Shown: positions 37,652 to 46,586, numbered from the stretch's first letter. The stretch is DNA of 64,000 bases from Sulfurirhabdus autotrophica (GCF_004346685.1 NZ_SMCO01000005.1:62001-126000), one strand, 5' to 3'. Numbers and translations: made by a program. Notes: generated from the letters alone by a model not told the origin.

Positions 37652-38569
37652 CTATTCGTTCCACAACCAGGCGGCACCGCGCACACCGCTTGAGTCACCA
37701 TGTTTATTCTTTAATAATTTGGTATCAACTCGATCAGAAAATACATATTGGGGTAACAAGCGAGGCACATTATCAAATAATCGATCGATATTAGACATAC
37801 CACCCCCGAGCACGATCACATCCGGGTCCAGAATATTAATGACTTGAGCGAGTGAACGCGCCAGCCGATCTTCGTATTGTTTAAGCGTTTGTTCGCACAA
37901 AGCGTCACCAGCCAACGCACGTTCAACTATCGTTTCAGAATTTAAATTTTTACCCGTCACAATCAAGTGCTGTCTGGCCATTCCCGGCCCGGATAGAAAC
38001 GTTTCGATACACCCTTGCTTGCCACAATAGCAATCCGCTCCAGGCAACTCTGTTTCGTTCGGCCAAGGCAGAGGGTTATGCCCCCATTCCCCGGCTATCG
38101 CATTGGGGCCAGTCAGAACATGGCCATTCACCACTACACCCCCACCCGTACCAGTACCAATGATGACGCCAAACACCACTGACTCTCCCTCCCCGGCACC
38201 ATCAGTGGCCTCAGAAAGTGCAAAACAATTGGCATCATTACTGATACGCACAGGGCGCGCTAACAAAGTTTCCAGATCTTTGAGCAAAGGCTTTCCGTTC
38301 AGATGCACCGAATTGGAATTTTTCAGCATTCCAGTGGATTTTGAAATAGCGCCCGGCGTACCGATACCCACAGTAACCGGCAGTTCAAACTCCCTTTCAG
38401 CTGACTGCACCAAGCCCAAAATAGCTTGCAATGTCGCCGCATAATCTCCTTGAGGCGTAGAGACACGTCGACGCAATAACTCACTGCCGTCTGAATCCAG
38501 CGCTATGATTTCAATTTTCGTTCCGCCGAGATCAATGCCCAGCCTGATTGGAATAGATTTTAATGACAT
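37652..38569 (-). CDS. mak: ROK-family sugar kinase (fructokinase/Mak-like)
   Basis: ATP-dependent hexokinase of the ROK family. N-terminal phosphate loop GIDLGGTKIEIIAL, catalytic Asp in ISNDANCFALSEA, and the ROK zinc motif GADCYCGKQGCIETFLSGPG. The last stretch closely resembles E. coli Mak (fructokinase); glucokinase activity is also possible. 305 residues, normal. It stands alone, opposite a DUF2288 gene. Confidence 0.88.
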   Translation of the reverse strand: MSLKSIPIRLGIDLGGTKIEIIALDSDGSELLRRRVSTPQGDYAATLQAILGLVQSAEREFELPVTVGIGTPGAISKSTGMLKNSNSVHLNGKPLLKDLETLLARPVRISNDANCFALSEATDGAGEGESVVFGVIIGTGTGGGVVVNGHVLTGPNAIAGEWGHNPLPWPNETELPGADCYCGKQGCIETFLSGPGMARQHLIVTGKNLNSETIVERALAGDALCEQTLKQYEDRLARSLAQVINILDPDVIVLGGGMSNIDRLFDNVPRLLPQYVFSDRVDTKLLKNKHGDSSGVRGAAWLWNE

Positions 38570-38653
38570 TCAGCAATATTACACTGCTTGCAGAAGTTGC
38601 AAAACGCCCATTTCAAGTTCATTATTCGTGGTTTTTTCAATGGTATTACCAAC

Positions 38654-38956
38654 ATGACAAAAGATACTGAAGTCATGCGCGCAGCTTTGAACGGTGAAAC
38701 TGCCCGCATTGCTTGGAGTGAACTCCAAACCCTCTTTGCAAGAGGCTTGGTAGTGCAGGTTGATGCTTCCCTTGATTTACTTGATGTCGCCGTGAAGATG
38801 GCACTGGATGACAAAATTGCCATAGCATCCTGGATGGAAAATAAACAGGTTGGTAAAGTCAGCGATGATACTGCACAGGCTTGGTTTGAACGTAACCCGG
38901 AATTATGGAGCGTAGTTATCGCTCCATGGGTGCTGGTTCAGGAAAAAACATATTAA
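38654..38956 (+). CDS. DUF2288-family protein
   Basis: About 100 residues from the ATG at 38654: a conserved small protein of proteobacteria (ARIAWSELQTLFARGLVVQVDASLDLLDVA, APWVLVQEKTY). Function unknown; no signal peptide, no membrane segment. The longer open frame from 38588 starts with a leader that looks uncoded, so I use the internal ATG. Confidence 0.78.
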   Translation: MTKDTEVMRAALNGETARIAWSELQTLFARGLVVQVDASLDLLDVAVKMALDDKIAIASWMENKQVGKVSDDTAQAWFERNPELWSVVIAPWVLVQEKTY

Positions 38957-39066
38957 AACCAAAAAACTGCCCATTGCTGTTCTTAGCCAAATTCAGGGGT
39001 TTCATATAGCACTAGATTTATCTGTCTGTTAAACCATAATGATGTAAGGTTACAGAGAGGTCAGCC

Positions 39067-39453
39067 ATGTTGCGTACCCGGCTTGTATTCATATTATTTC
39101 TATTTTTTTCTGCTCTGTCGTTTTCCGCGATGTCAGAGGTCATTGAAACTGCGCCTGCTCCACAAACAACCATCAGCACACCGCCACCCATCACACCACC
39201 CTCTGCACCAGAACAGGCAACCCCTGTTCCTTTCACGGCAAGCAGAGGGCAGCTTTTGTACGAACTCCAGTGTGTATCATGCCATGAAAGCATGCTACAC
39301 ATTCGCAGCAATCGCCGAGTTACTTCACTCAGCGAATTACGGAGGCAAGTTGAGCATTGGTCAGACGTTTTGAAACCCACATGGTCAGTTGAAGACATTG
39401 ACGATGTCACACGTTATCTCAATACGCGTTTTTACAAACTGGAAATAAAATAG
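39067..39453 (+). CDS. Small periplasmic c-type cytochrome
   Basis: Secreted single-haem cytochrome: signal peptide (about 1-20), a Pro/Thr-rich spacer (30-58), then the haem site CVSCHES and a helical C-terminus with HWSDVLKPTWSVEDIDDVTRYLN. The sixth ligand is unclear; Met68 just after the haem site or another residue is possible. 128 residues. Probably an electron carrier, partner unknown. Confidence 0.82.
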   Translation: MLRTRLVFILFLFFSALSFSAMSEVIETAPAPQTTISTPPPITPPSAPEQATPVPFTASRGQLLYELQCVSCHESMLHIRSNRRVTSLSELRRQVEHWSDVLKPTWSVEDIDDVTRYLNTRFYKLEIK

Positions 39454-39628
39454 TTTCTCAGCAACCTTTTACTGAACCAGAGTGAATAACTATTTCCCCT
39501 TGCATGGCTATCACTCCCTGAATTTTATTCAAGACTAATATTGGGGTGGTTGTATTTATGCTCTGCTCCAGGCATTAATTCAATTTTCGATTATAAATTT
39601 CACTATCACGACTTTTAAGGGGAATGCG

Positions 39629-39823
39629 ATGGAAGCCTGCTACAAAGTAGTAGTCAGATTCAAAGAACAAACAGAAACTGAGCTACCTACGAGCATTACC
39701 TATGAAGTGATGGCCAAAGACCCCGCAGAAGCAGAAGACTTGGCGATTAAACTACATAGGAAAGAATGGGAAAAAACACATACTTTTGATTGCATCAAAA
39801 CAGTGTTTCCCTGTGCCGGGTAA
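39629..39823 (+). CDS. Small hypothetical protein (64 residues)
   Basis: AAGGGGA stands 6 bases before the ATG, a strong ribosome binding site. The acidic protein (YKVVVRFKEQTETELPTSIT, MAKDPAEAEDLAIKLHRKEW) resembles a small single-domain fold. Family not recognised. Confidence 0.7.
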   Translation: MEACYKVVVRFKEQTETELPTSITYEVMAKDPAEAEDLAIKLHRKEWEKTHTFDCIKTVFPCAG

Positions 39824-39867
39824 ATGAGCGGCGAGGTGCTGTAAGTAAACCAACCCACAGCTTCAGC

Positions 39868-40425
39868 CTACTCAAATGACTCGTATCGTACAGCTTTTAT
39901 TTCCAGATGCTGGTCACCACCAGGCGTTTTAACCATCACCTCGTCTCCCTCCCTGGATTTCAACAACGCCTTAGCCATAGGAGATATCCAGCTGATATGT
40001 CCGCGACTGGTATCGGTTTCGTCTACTCCGACAATCCGAAAAACATGTTCTGCGCCATTTTCATCTTCTACTACAACCGTTGCACCAAAGAAAACCTGAT
40101 CGCAATCTTCACGAGATGCGGGATCGACAATCTCGGCTGCTTCCATGCGTTTGGTCAAAAACCGAATACGCTTATCGATTTCTCGCAACCTTTTTTTTCC
40201 ATAGATATAGTCAGCATTTTCTGAACGATCGCCATTGGATGCGGCCCAAGCAATCACTTTAGTGAGTTCTGGCCTCTCGTCATTTAATAAATGAAGCGCT
40301 TCGTTCTTTAAACAGGCATACCCATGGGGTGTAATATAATTTTTATGGACTGCCGGAGTTGGCTGCACTTCTTCAAGCTCATCTTCTGGCAAATCATCCG
40401 ACTCTTTAATAAACGCTTTGTTCAT
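39868..40425 (-). CDS. greB: Transcript cleavage factor GreB
   Basis: Reactivates backtracked RNA polymerase. N-terminal coiled coil (YGKKRLREIDKRIRFLTKRME) and C-terminal FKBP-like domain with ISWISPMAKALLKSREGDEVMVKTPGG. Acidic tip residues in NGDRSENADYIYG are present. The N-terminal extension before YITPHGY is acidic (DDLPEDELEEVQPTP), about 25 residues longer than E. coli GreB. 185 residues. Confidence 0.95.
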   Translation of the reverse strand: MNKAFIKESDDLPEDELEEVQPTPAVHKNYITPHGYACLKNEALHLLNDERPELTKVIAWAASNGDRSENADYIYGKKRLREIDKRIRFLTKRMEAAEIVDPASREDCDQVFFGATVVVEDENGAEHVFRIVGVDETDTSRGHISWISPMAKALLKSREGDEVMVKTPGGDQHLEIKAVRYESFE

Positions 40426-40714
40426 GCCTTACCTTGCAATACTGTCTTTAATGACCAAATTTTAAACCAGAAGTTCATAGGGAGTGCAATTTCAGATGGA
40501 TTGCGATATCAGAAGCAGAATGGGTTGTCAAACTTGCACACAGCTATTTTATGACTCAGGAGATTCTAAATGACTGAATTTACTTGAATCCCCTTTATGT
40601 CAACATGTTTATAATTTTGTTATTTATCATCATGTTGCACATTGCCCTAAAACCAAGCAATTTAGAAAAACATCAATTGCGTCAGTCATATTACACAATA
40701 GCTACCAAAGAATA

Positions 40715-40744
40715 CACAGAGTTATCCACAGGTTTTGTGGAAAA
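40715..40744 (+). promoter_or_regulatory. Paired, inverted DnaA boxes (copy 2)
   Basis: CACAGAGTTATCCACAG, then GTTT, then TGTGGAAAA; TTATCCACA at 40722-40730 and inverted TTTTCCACA at 40736-40744, with the same 23-bp overall span as copy 1. Confidence 0.55.
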
Positions 40745-40843
40745 GATTAATTTTGTTTGATAGACAAATGACTTAGCGAAAAAAATCAAATCAGCACAAC
40801 ACTTAATTTACAACTATAGCCGATATTTTATTAATTCAAAATA

Positions 40844-40876
40844 AAAAAGACAGTCGTCCGCAAACGCTGTCTTTTT
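40844..40876. terminator. Bidirectional rho-independent terminator
   Basis: AAAAAGACAG pairs with CTGTCTTTTT, and the interior CGT/ACG extends the stem. A/T runs on both sides make it work in either direction. It lies 93 bases behind the stop of the 32-residue ORF on the minus strand, the likely source of transcription. Confidence 0.8.
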
Positions 40877-40969
40877 AAACCATCACGAACATTAAGCCAA
40901 GCTAGAAATGCATCTGTTCATTAAATACTTAGCCACCATCGCTTCATTAAAATGGCAAATTACATTTAA

Positions 40970-41068
40970 TCAAGACAACACAACACTAAAAAAACTGATA
41001 TAAGCCCATACAATTAATCCGACTACGATAGTTAATGGCAAATTCTCTTTAGAAAAAAGCAAATTCAT
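40970..41068 (-). CDS. 32-residue single-helix membrane protein
   Basis: ATG at 41068 with GAGGAG placed 6 bases before it, an ideal ribosome binding site. The peptide has a short polar start (MNLLFSKEN) and one hydrophobic helix with Trp (VVGLIVWAYISFFSVVLS). A terminator follows at 40844-40876. It resembles the small subunits that stabilise membrane complexes (such as CydX or CcoM-like), but no such complex is adjacent, and I cannot assign one. Confidence 0.6.
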   Translation of the reverse strand: MNLLFSKENLPLTIVVGLIVWAYISFFSVVLS

Positions 41069-41236
41069 TTTTCACTCCTCATAAAGTTAAAATGTAAAAT
41101 CAAATCATTTTTCGATCACAATTCGTAAAGCCAAAGAGCTCAATCACGAATTAAGGATAATTTTATCCTTTTATTAATTATCTGTAAAGAGTGGATTGTT
41201 AAACCGCTAATAAAATGATTAGCCAAGGAATTTTAA

Positions 41237-41854
41237 ATGCAACCCGACTATTGGGAACAAGCCATAAACGCTATTTCAGTACGCGACCCAGTACTGAAAA
41301 ATTTAATTCACGCCTATTCCGGATCTATCTTAAACAGCAGAGGCGATGCTTTTTCAACACTGGCAAGATCCATCGTCGGCCAGCAAATCTCTGTCAAAGC
41401 GGCTGAAAGTGTTTGGCAAAAACTCCTATCCCATGTTCAGATAACCTCCCCCATCAGCATTCATAACGCCGAACCCAATGCGCTCAGAGCATGTGGCTTA
41501 TCTTCCAGAAAAGTCAGCTACCTGAAAGATTTATCCCGCAGCTTCATGAGCGGAGAACTCAATCCTGAAAAACTGGTTACCCTAGAAGATGATCTGCTGG
41601 TTGTTGAGCTAGTCAAAGTGAATGGTATTGGCCGATGGACAGCCGAAATGTTCATGATTTTCTTTTTGATGCGTCCAAACGTACTTCCACTTGACGATAT
41701 CGGATTGCAACGTGCCATGTCACAGCTTTACAATCAGAAACAACCCTTGACCAAACAGGAAATGCGGAAAATTGCTCAAAGCTGGGAACCCTGGCGATCC
41801 GTTGCCACTTGGTATTTATGGCGAAGTCTTGACCCGGTTCCAGTCGAATACTAG
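41237..41854 (+). CDS. DNA-3-methyladenine glycosylase II (AlkA-type HhH-GPD)
   Basis: Base-excision repair glycosylase of the HhH-GPD superfamily. Core stretches STLARSIVGQQISVKAAESVW and the helix-hairpin-helix LVKVNGIGRWTAEMFMIFFL, followed by the catalytic Asp in LPLDDIGLQRAM. At 205 residues it lacks the N-terminal beta domain of E. coli AlkA, as is usual in betaproteobacteria. No Cys cluster, so not an EndoIII/MutY type. Confidence 0.93.
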   Translation: MQPDYWEQAINAISVRDPVLKNLIHAYSGSILNSRGDAFSTLARSIVGQQISVKAAESVWQKLLSHVQITSPISIHNAEPNALRACGLSSRKVSYLKDLSRSFMSGELNPEKLVTLEDDLLVVELVKVNGIGRWTAEMFMIFFLMRPNVLPLDDIGLQRAMSQLYNQKQPLTKQEMRKIAQSWEPWRSVATWYLWRSLDPVPVEY

Positions 41855-41959
41855 TAGCCTTTCAGGTTATCGATATTCATGAGCATTTTACTAAAATTAC
41901 TTTATTTATCGTAAAGTTATGTTATATTGGACATAAGTATTTTGCAGGAGGTGGTTCCC

Positions 41960-42166
41960 ATGGACAACTCAACTATTTCAAACGCTTCAAGTTTGCTATT
42001 TGATCAAGCAACCGCTACAGATTCAGGTACGGCCGTCTTGAAAAAAGCATTTGCCATGCAAGCTCAAAATGCCACTGCATTGACCAACCCACCCCCCCAA
42101 GCAGAAAAAAATACAGCTGCCAATTTGCCTCCCCATCTTGGGCAAACAATCAATACAACGGCCTGA
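41960..42166 (+). CDS. YjfB-like putative motility protein
   Basis: 68 residues behind a strong GGAGGT site (41946-41951). The pattern matches the YjfB family: SGTAVLKKAFAMQAQNATAL in the middle and the C-terminal PHLGQTINTTA. The family is linked to motility by naming only; no flagellar gene is in the window. The in-frame ATG at 41927 is too far upstream to be used. A terminator follows 4 bases after the stop. Confidence 0.75.
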   Translation: MDNSTISNASSLLFDQATATDSGTAVLKKAFAMQAQNATALTNPPPQAEKNTAANLPPHLGQTINTTA

Positions 42167-42169
42167 ATC

Positions 42170-42204
42170 TGTATAGCTACCTTTCAGGTAACTATACATT
42201 TTTT
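42170..42204 (+). terminator. Rho-independent terminator of the YjfB-like gene
   Basis: TGTATAG and CTATACA enclose a second stem TACCT/AGGTA with a TTC loop; six Ts follow. Confidence 0.85.
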
Positions 42205-42299
42205 CACCTAATCCTCTGCAGCTTTCAGTCGATAAGACTCAGTTCCAGTATCAACAAAACCCAAATTAAACAGATTCTGAAAACATAGTCTGCCAATCG

Positions 42300-43763
42300 C
42301 TACTTATCCAGCTCCTCAGCCCAGATGATTGCCTGCACATGAGCGTGATTCACTGTGTCCGCATCAAAATGGCAAGCCGCTGCATAATGTTCTATTAGCT
42401 GATCATTACCTTCTTCACATGCGGAAGCCAGCTCTAAAAACGGCGCATAGCCCCCTTTCCGGTTGACCAGCGCATCTACTACTTTTTCCGGCAGGTTCAA
42501 ATGACTAATCGCTTGTTCCATTGGGACATTTAACAAGGCATCAAGCATCGAAAAGATGCCTACAATAAAAAGTCCTTCTACTTCTGAAGGCGCAAGCTTC
42601 ATTTCCCCCAAAGACTCTATCAGCCGTGCTCGCACCATTGCATTTTTCAACAAGGGGTGACTACGCGCTTCAATTTTGCCGCTTGTAAACAGCAGCAGAG
42701 TCAGCCAGCGATACAATTGATCATAACCGAGTACTGCCAAAGCGTGCGCAATTGAACTAACTTTCTGCACCATGCCGCATCCTGGTGAATTAATGTATCT
42801 GAGCAATTTATAGGATAGTGAAACATCCAGCTTAAACACTTTTTCCAAGTCATGAATTTCAGCATGTTTAGTCACCATGTTAAGCAACTCAATCACTCGC
42901 AATCGATCATTATTCAGTCTTGGCGGCTTATTAGGCTGAAGTTTGGTGAAGTAATAACCCTGAAAAAAATCAAAAGACAAGCTGCGACAAGCGTCAAATA
43001 CATCATCTGTTTCAACGTTTTTTGCAATTAATAGAGGAGAAACCTTTTCTCGCAGGCTTTTCATCTGTTCGCGCAGCGAAATAGCATCCATCCCGGACAC
43101 GTCAATTCGTACATACTTGGCAAGACGGTAAAAAGGAGCAAATACGGGTGAATAAATAAAATCATCCACCGCAACCTGAAAGCCCGCGGTAATTAAATTT
43201 TTCATGCACAACAACTGATCTTCGATATGTTCCGGTGCAATTTTCAGTGCCAGCACCACCCCTCTGCTAGGTACTTCTTCCAGCAGCGCATCAGGTATAC
43301 AGGCATATGACAACCCTGCAAAAACGGATTTTTGGCCGATTGAATGCGCCAATTCCATGCTGCCCAACCCTCGCAACAACATATCGTCATATAGACGTGA
43401 AATAGCCGTATTTTGTTGAAACGCCTGATTTGCATCTTTGTTGCGCAAGATCAGCTCATAACCCACAACATGCTGGTACTTATCCAAAACCGGTTGCCTG
43501 CCTAAAATTCGCTGGCGTAATTGCTGTCCGCCAGAGGATTTTCCGTGGGTATCTATTTCCAGCACACTGGTTACAATCGTATCAGCTGTATTTTTATGGG
43601 TATCGACAACCCTGTCAGCCTGTGTGGAAGGCTGGTTAGAGACCGGTTTCTCCGCGTCGATTAATAACCCTTCAAGGTGGCTTTCTTCCTCCTCATGGTC
43701 AATCGACTGCTTAACAGATGTTGATTTCTTTCCCTTGCGGAAATTCATCAATTTTGAAAACAT
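42300..43763 (-). CDS. EAL-HDOD signalling protein (YuxH/CdgJ-like)
   Basis: After a polar ~85-residue N-terminus comes an EAL-like domain (about 88-290) whose EAL signature is replaced by GYELILR and whose DDFGTG loop reads VDDFIYSPV, so phosphodiesterase activity is unlikely. An HDOD domain follows (about 290-470: VFKLDVSLSYKLLRYINSPG, ALAVLGYDQLYRWLTLLLF). This combination is a known family acting in motility and c-di-GMP pathways by protein contact. 487 residues. Stands alone. Confidence 0.92.
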   Translation of the reverse strand: MFSKLMNFRKGKKSTSVKQSIDHEEEESHLEGLLIDAEKPVSNQPSTQADRVVDTHKNTADTIVTSVLEIDTHGKSSGGQQLRQRILGRQPVLDKYQHVVGYELILRNKDANQAFQQNTAISRLYDDMLLRGLGSMELAHSIGQKSVFAGLSYACIPDALLEEVPSRGVVLALKIAPEHIEDQLLCMKNLITAGFQVAVDDFIYSPVFAPFYRLAKYVRIDVSGMDAISLREQMKSLREKVSPLLIAKNVETDDVFDACRSLSFDFFQGYYFTKLQPNKPPRLNNDRLRVIELLNMVTKHAEIHDLEKVFKLDVSLSYKLLRYINSPGCGMVQKVSSIAHALAVLGYDQLYRWLTLLLFTSGKIEARSHPLLKNAMVRARLIESLGEMKLAPSEVEGLFIVGIFSMLDALLNVPMEQAISHLNLPEKVVDALVNRKGGYAPFLELASACEEGNDQLIEHYAAACHFDADTVNHAHVQAIIWAEELDK

Positions 43764-43842
43764 TTACCTTTCCCGGAGATTGTGCGAACCCACAAGTTAA
43801 TATTTGGAACAGAAACACTAAACAAGCTTGCTCCTGAAGGGA

Positions 43843-43870
43843 TATAATCTATCATTAGATAACGATTATA
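43843..43870. promoter_or_regulatory. 28-bp palindrome upstream of the DUF302-SHOCT genes
   Basis: TATAATC and GATTATA arms with inner TATC/GATA. The left arm contains TATAAT, so a protein bound there would cover a -10 element; no good -35 is seen. Operator role is inferred. Confidence 0.35.
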
Positions 43871-43945
43871 TGGCTATCTTCTCAGCTTATCCATTCAATA
43901 GCGCTAATATTGACTACCTTTTTGTTTAATTTGGAGATTTAATTT

Positions 43946-44335
43946 ATGTACGGATTCAGCACCCAACTCAACATGCCATTTGACGCTGCAGTAGAAAAAA
44001 CCATCGATGCTTTAAAGACTGAAGGCTTTGGTGTACTGACTGACATCGATGTAAAAGCCACTTTAAAAACAAAGCTTAACATTGACAAACGCCCCTACCG
44101 CATTCTTGGTGCCTGCAATCCCCCTTTAGCTAATCGCGCAATTGATGCTGAAGCAGACATTGGCCTACTGTTGCCTTGTAACGTAGTAGTGCGTGAAGAA
44201 GCGGACGGAAAAATCACGGTTTCTTTCCTGGACCCTGATGTAATGGTGCAACTGATCGACAACCCTGAGATCCTGGCAGTTGCAAAAGATGCAAAAGCTC
44301 GTCTTATGCGTGTTAAAGACAGCATCAGCGCTTAA
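43946..44335 (+). CDS. DUF302-family protein
   Basis: 129 residues, one DUF302 fold: [35 protein letters not shown] ends with the typical [13 protein letters not shown] and [10 protein letters not shown], and Pro/Cys residues keep the family spacing. The family is soluble and of unknown biochemical function; it often sits next to heavy-metal or sulfur genes. Followed after 24 bases by a SHOCT gene, likely co-transcribed. TTGGAGA precedes the ATG. Confidence 0.92.
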   Translation: MYGFSTQLNMPFDAAVEKTIDALKTEGFGVLTDIDVKATLKTKLNIDKRPYRILGACNPPLANRAIDAEADIGLLLPCNVVVREEADGKITVSFLDPDVMVQLIDNPEILAVAKDAKARLMRVKDSISA

Positions 44336-44359
44336 TCGGGTTTAAAAGGGAACATAGAG

Positions 44360-44623
44360 ATGTACGGGTGGGATCATGGTGGCTGGATGTTTGGTGGCAG
44401 CGGCGGCTGGATGTTTTTTGGCTGGCTGTGGATGGCACTGGTCTGGCTGATCCCGGTCCTGCTACTCTTTGCGCTTGTCAAATATCTGTTTAGCGTCAGG
44501 CCTGGCAACGAAAATAAGTCTTTAGACCGGACTGCATTGAACATACTGGATGAAAAGTATGCTCGTGGAGAACTCACTCGCGAGGAATACCTGCAAAAAC
44601 GAAACGATCTAAAAATGCCCTGA
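44360..44623 (+). CDS. SHOCT-domain small membrane protein
   Basis: 87 residues: a Gly/Trp/Met-rich start (WDHGGWMFGGSGGWMFFGW), one membrane helix (about 24-45), and a C-terminal SHOCT motif (LNILDEKYARGELTREEYLQ). Such proteins bind partners or oligomerise through SHOCT; partner unknown. AAAGGGAAC precedes the ATG. Pairing with DUF302 is common. Confidence 0.88.
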   Translation: MYGWDHGGWMFGGSGGWMFFGWLWMALVWLIPVLLLFALVKYLFSVRPGNENKSLDRTALNILDEKYARGELTREEYLQKRNDLKMP

Positions 44624-44814
44624 AACTTACAAGGGTAATTGTACGGCTGGAAATCATAGGTAATTGCCAGCAGTCAATATGTGCAAAAGCCATACTGGCC
44701 CTGTATTTCTGATAACTTTGTATCACTGCAATTCAATGATCGTATTTCTCAGCTTCTTGCGAAAACTCATTACACGCTGGTTACGTATTTCTTGGTTCAC
44801 GTTACAATGGCAGT

Positions 44815-45513
44815 ATGATTCCGTGGCTTGACACACAAACCCCATTCCCCCCTGTTGCGCTTGCACTAAGCGATCCTAATGGCCTTCTCGCTGCAGGTGC
44901 GAATTTATCGCCAGAGCGATTGATCGAAGCATACAAACAGGGGATATTCCCCTGGTTCAACGAAGGTGATCCCATTTTGTGGTGGAGTCCTGACCCACGT
45001 ATGGTGCTGTTCCCGGACGAACTCAAAATTTCCCGCTCACTTCGCAAAACCTTAAAGAAACAACCTTACGAAATTCGTGTCGATACGGCTTTCAAGGAAG
45101 TCATGCAAGGCTGCGCAGCACCGCGAAACGCTCAGGCTGGCACATGGATAAGCCCGCGTATGATCGCAGCTTATACACGCCTCCATGAACTTGGCATTGC
45201 ACATTCTGTCGAAGCATGGAGTGATGATCAATTAGTCGGGGGGCTGTACGGCATGGCAATTGGCAAAATGTTTTATGGCGAATCCATGTTTTCCCGGTTT
45301 ACAGATGCTTCCAAAATTCCATTTGCACATCTGGTCAAACAATTAAAGCGCTGGGGATTCGGCATGATAGACTGCCAAATGAATACCCCTCACCTGGCTT
45401 CTCTGGGTGCACGTGAAATCTCGCGTGACGAATTTAGTCATAAGCTTTCCAACTTGATAGCTCAACCTGAAATTATTGGCTTCTGGCAGTTTGATCATGA
45501 CTTATTTGAATGA
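44815..45513 (+). CDS. aat: Leucyl/phenylalanyl-tRNA--protein transferase
   Basis: Adds Leu or Phe from aminoacyl-tRNA to N-terminal Arg/Lys, marking proteins for ClpAP (N-degron pathway). Family stretches: [44 protein letters not shown] and [21 protein letters not shown]. 232 residues. It overlaps bpt by 17 bases. Confidence 0.97.
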   Translation: MIPWLDTQTPFPPVALALSDPNGLLAAGANLSPERLIEAYKQGIFPWFNEGDPILWWSPDPRMVLFPDELKISRSLRKTLKKQPYEIRVDTAFKEVMQGCAAPRNAQAGTWISPRMIAAYTRLHELGIAHSVEAWSDDQLVGGLYGMAIGKMFYGESMFSRFTDASKIPFAHLVKQLKRWGFGMIDCQMNTPHLASLGAREISRDEFSHKLSNLIAQPEIIGFWQFDHDLFE

Positions 45514-46228
45514 ATTTTCACTGCGTAATCTGCAGTTCTATATCACTTCACCTCATTCGTGCAGCTATCTTGAGGGTAAGCAAGCTCGCTCGCAAGTAGC
45601 GGTTCCCAATCATCTGATCGACACTCAGGTTTACAGTGAATTGATCAAGCTGGGTTTTCGTCGAAGCGGTTTATACACCTACCGCCCTCATTGCGATAAA
45701 TGCCGGGCTTGCGTGCCAGTCCGGCTCATTGCTGATCAGTTTGTGCCTAATCGTACTCAAAGACGCACGGCAAAACGTTTAAAACATCTAACGGCAGAGT
45801 TTTGCAATCTTGAATTCAATGCTGAACATTACCAGCTCTATCGCAAATATCAAGCAAGCCGCCATGCAGGTGGGGGGATGGATCAGGATAATCGTGAACA
45901 GTTCACTAATTTTTTGCTGCAAAGCAATATAGACACGATGCTGGTTGCTTTCCGCGAAGCCGGGGAGCTCCGCATGGTTAGCCTGATTGACCGATTGGGC
46001 GATGGATTGTCTTCCGTTTACACATTCTTTGACCCCGATCTGACTCAGGCCAGTTTTGGTACTTACAATATTCTGTGGCAGGCTGAATTGTGCAATAAAC
46101 TCGGCTTACCCTATGTTTACCTGGGATACTGGATTGCTGAAAGCCGAAAAATGTCCTACAAGATTAATTTTCAGCCACTGGAAGGATACAGAAATGGCGA
46201 CTGGCATCTCCTCCCCCCGCAAACTTGA
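45497..46228 (+). CDS. bpt: Aspartate/glutamate leucyltransferase (Bpt)
   Basis: Adds Leu to N-terminal Asp/Glu; related to eukaryotic arginyltransferase Ate1. The N-terminus carries the family's cysteines ([24 protein letters not shown]), and the C-terminal half has [22 protein letters not shown]. 243 residues from the ATG at 45497, within the end of aat. The globin gene starts 35 bases before its stop. Confidence 0.95.
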   Translation: MTYLNEFSLRNLQFYITSPHSCSYLEGKQARSQVAVPNHLIDTQVYSELIKLGFRRSGLYTYRPHCDKCRACVPVRLIADQFVPNRTQRRTAKRLKHLTAEFCNLEFNAEHYQLYRKYQASRHAGGGMDQDNREQFTNFLLQSNIDTMLVAFREAGELRMVSLIDRLGDGLSSVYTFFDPDLTQASFGTYNILWQAELCNKLGLPYVYLGYWIAESRKMSYKINFQPLEGYRNGDWHLLPPQT

Positions 46229-46586
46229 ACCTCTGTGCGACAAAATCGGTCGTAAAAATGTTGAGGTGGTCATCCACGCGTTTTACGATAAGCTGCAGAC
46301 AAATCATGAACTCGCGACATTTTTCAACAGAATAACGAACATCTCTGCCCACAAAGCGCATGCGTCTGATTTCTGGTGGATAGCGATGGGCGGAAAAACC
46401 GACAATCATTGTACATTCGACATGATTGGGCGACACAAACCACTGGGCTTGAGTCATGATTCCCTCTCCTTATGGCTTGCATTATTTCACGAAACGCTGC
46501 TACAACACTTACCGCAGGAACTAGCTGAAAAATGGTGTCAAATGGCACAGGGGATTGGTAAAAATCTCTTCCATAATATTGTCTGA
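46194..46586 (+). CDS. Group III truncated haemoglobin
   Basis: 130-residue globin of the trHb3 type: [20 protein letters not shown] at the B/E region, [11 protein letters not shown] as the family's E-helix segment, and the proximal His in [26 protein letters not shown] stands 8 bases before the ATG at 46194. The start lies inside the last codons of bpt, so expression is coupled. Likely binds O2, NO or related ligands; such proteins are often misannotated as TatC-like. Confidence 0.85.
   Translation: MATGISSPRKLEPLCDKIGRKNVEVVIHAFYDKLQTNHELATFFNRITNISAHKAHASDFWWIAMGGKTDNHCTFDMIGRHKPLGLSHDSLSLWLALFHETLLQHLPQELAEKWCQMAQGIGKNLFHNIV

Larger units (their letters stand above)
40426..41236. other. 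811-base gap between greB and the glycosylase gene
   Basis: AT-rich. It holds a second paired DnaA-box motif (40715-40744), a strong bidirectional hairpin (40844-40876) and a 32-residue ORF with an excellent ribosome binding site (40970-41068). The rest, including 40426-40714, shows nothing I can name; greB's promoter must lie there. Confidence 0.7.

Noticed and set aside
40921-40947. Eight-residue ORF with two Trp codons (MKRWWLSI) before a terminator, minus strand
   Set aside because: No Shine-Dalgarno and no amino-acid gene downstream; the terminator is explained by the 32-residue ORF.
41900-41945. TAAAGTTA upstream of the YjfB-like gene as a sigma-28 -35
   Set aside because: The following GGACATAA is two bases too close and matches GCCGATAA poorly.
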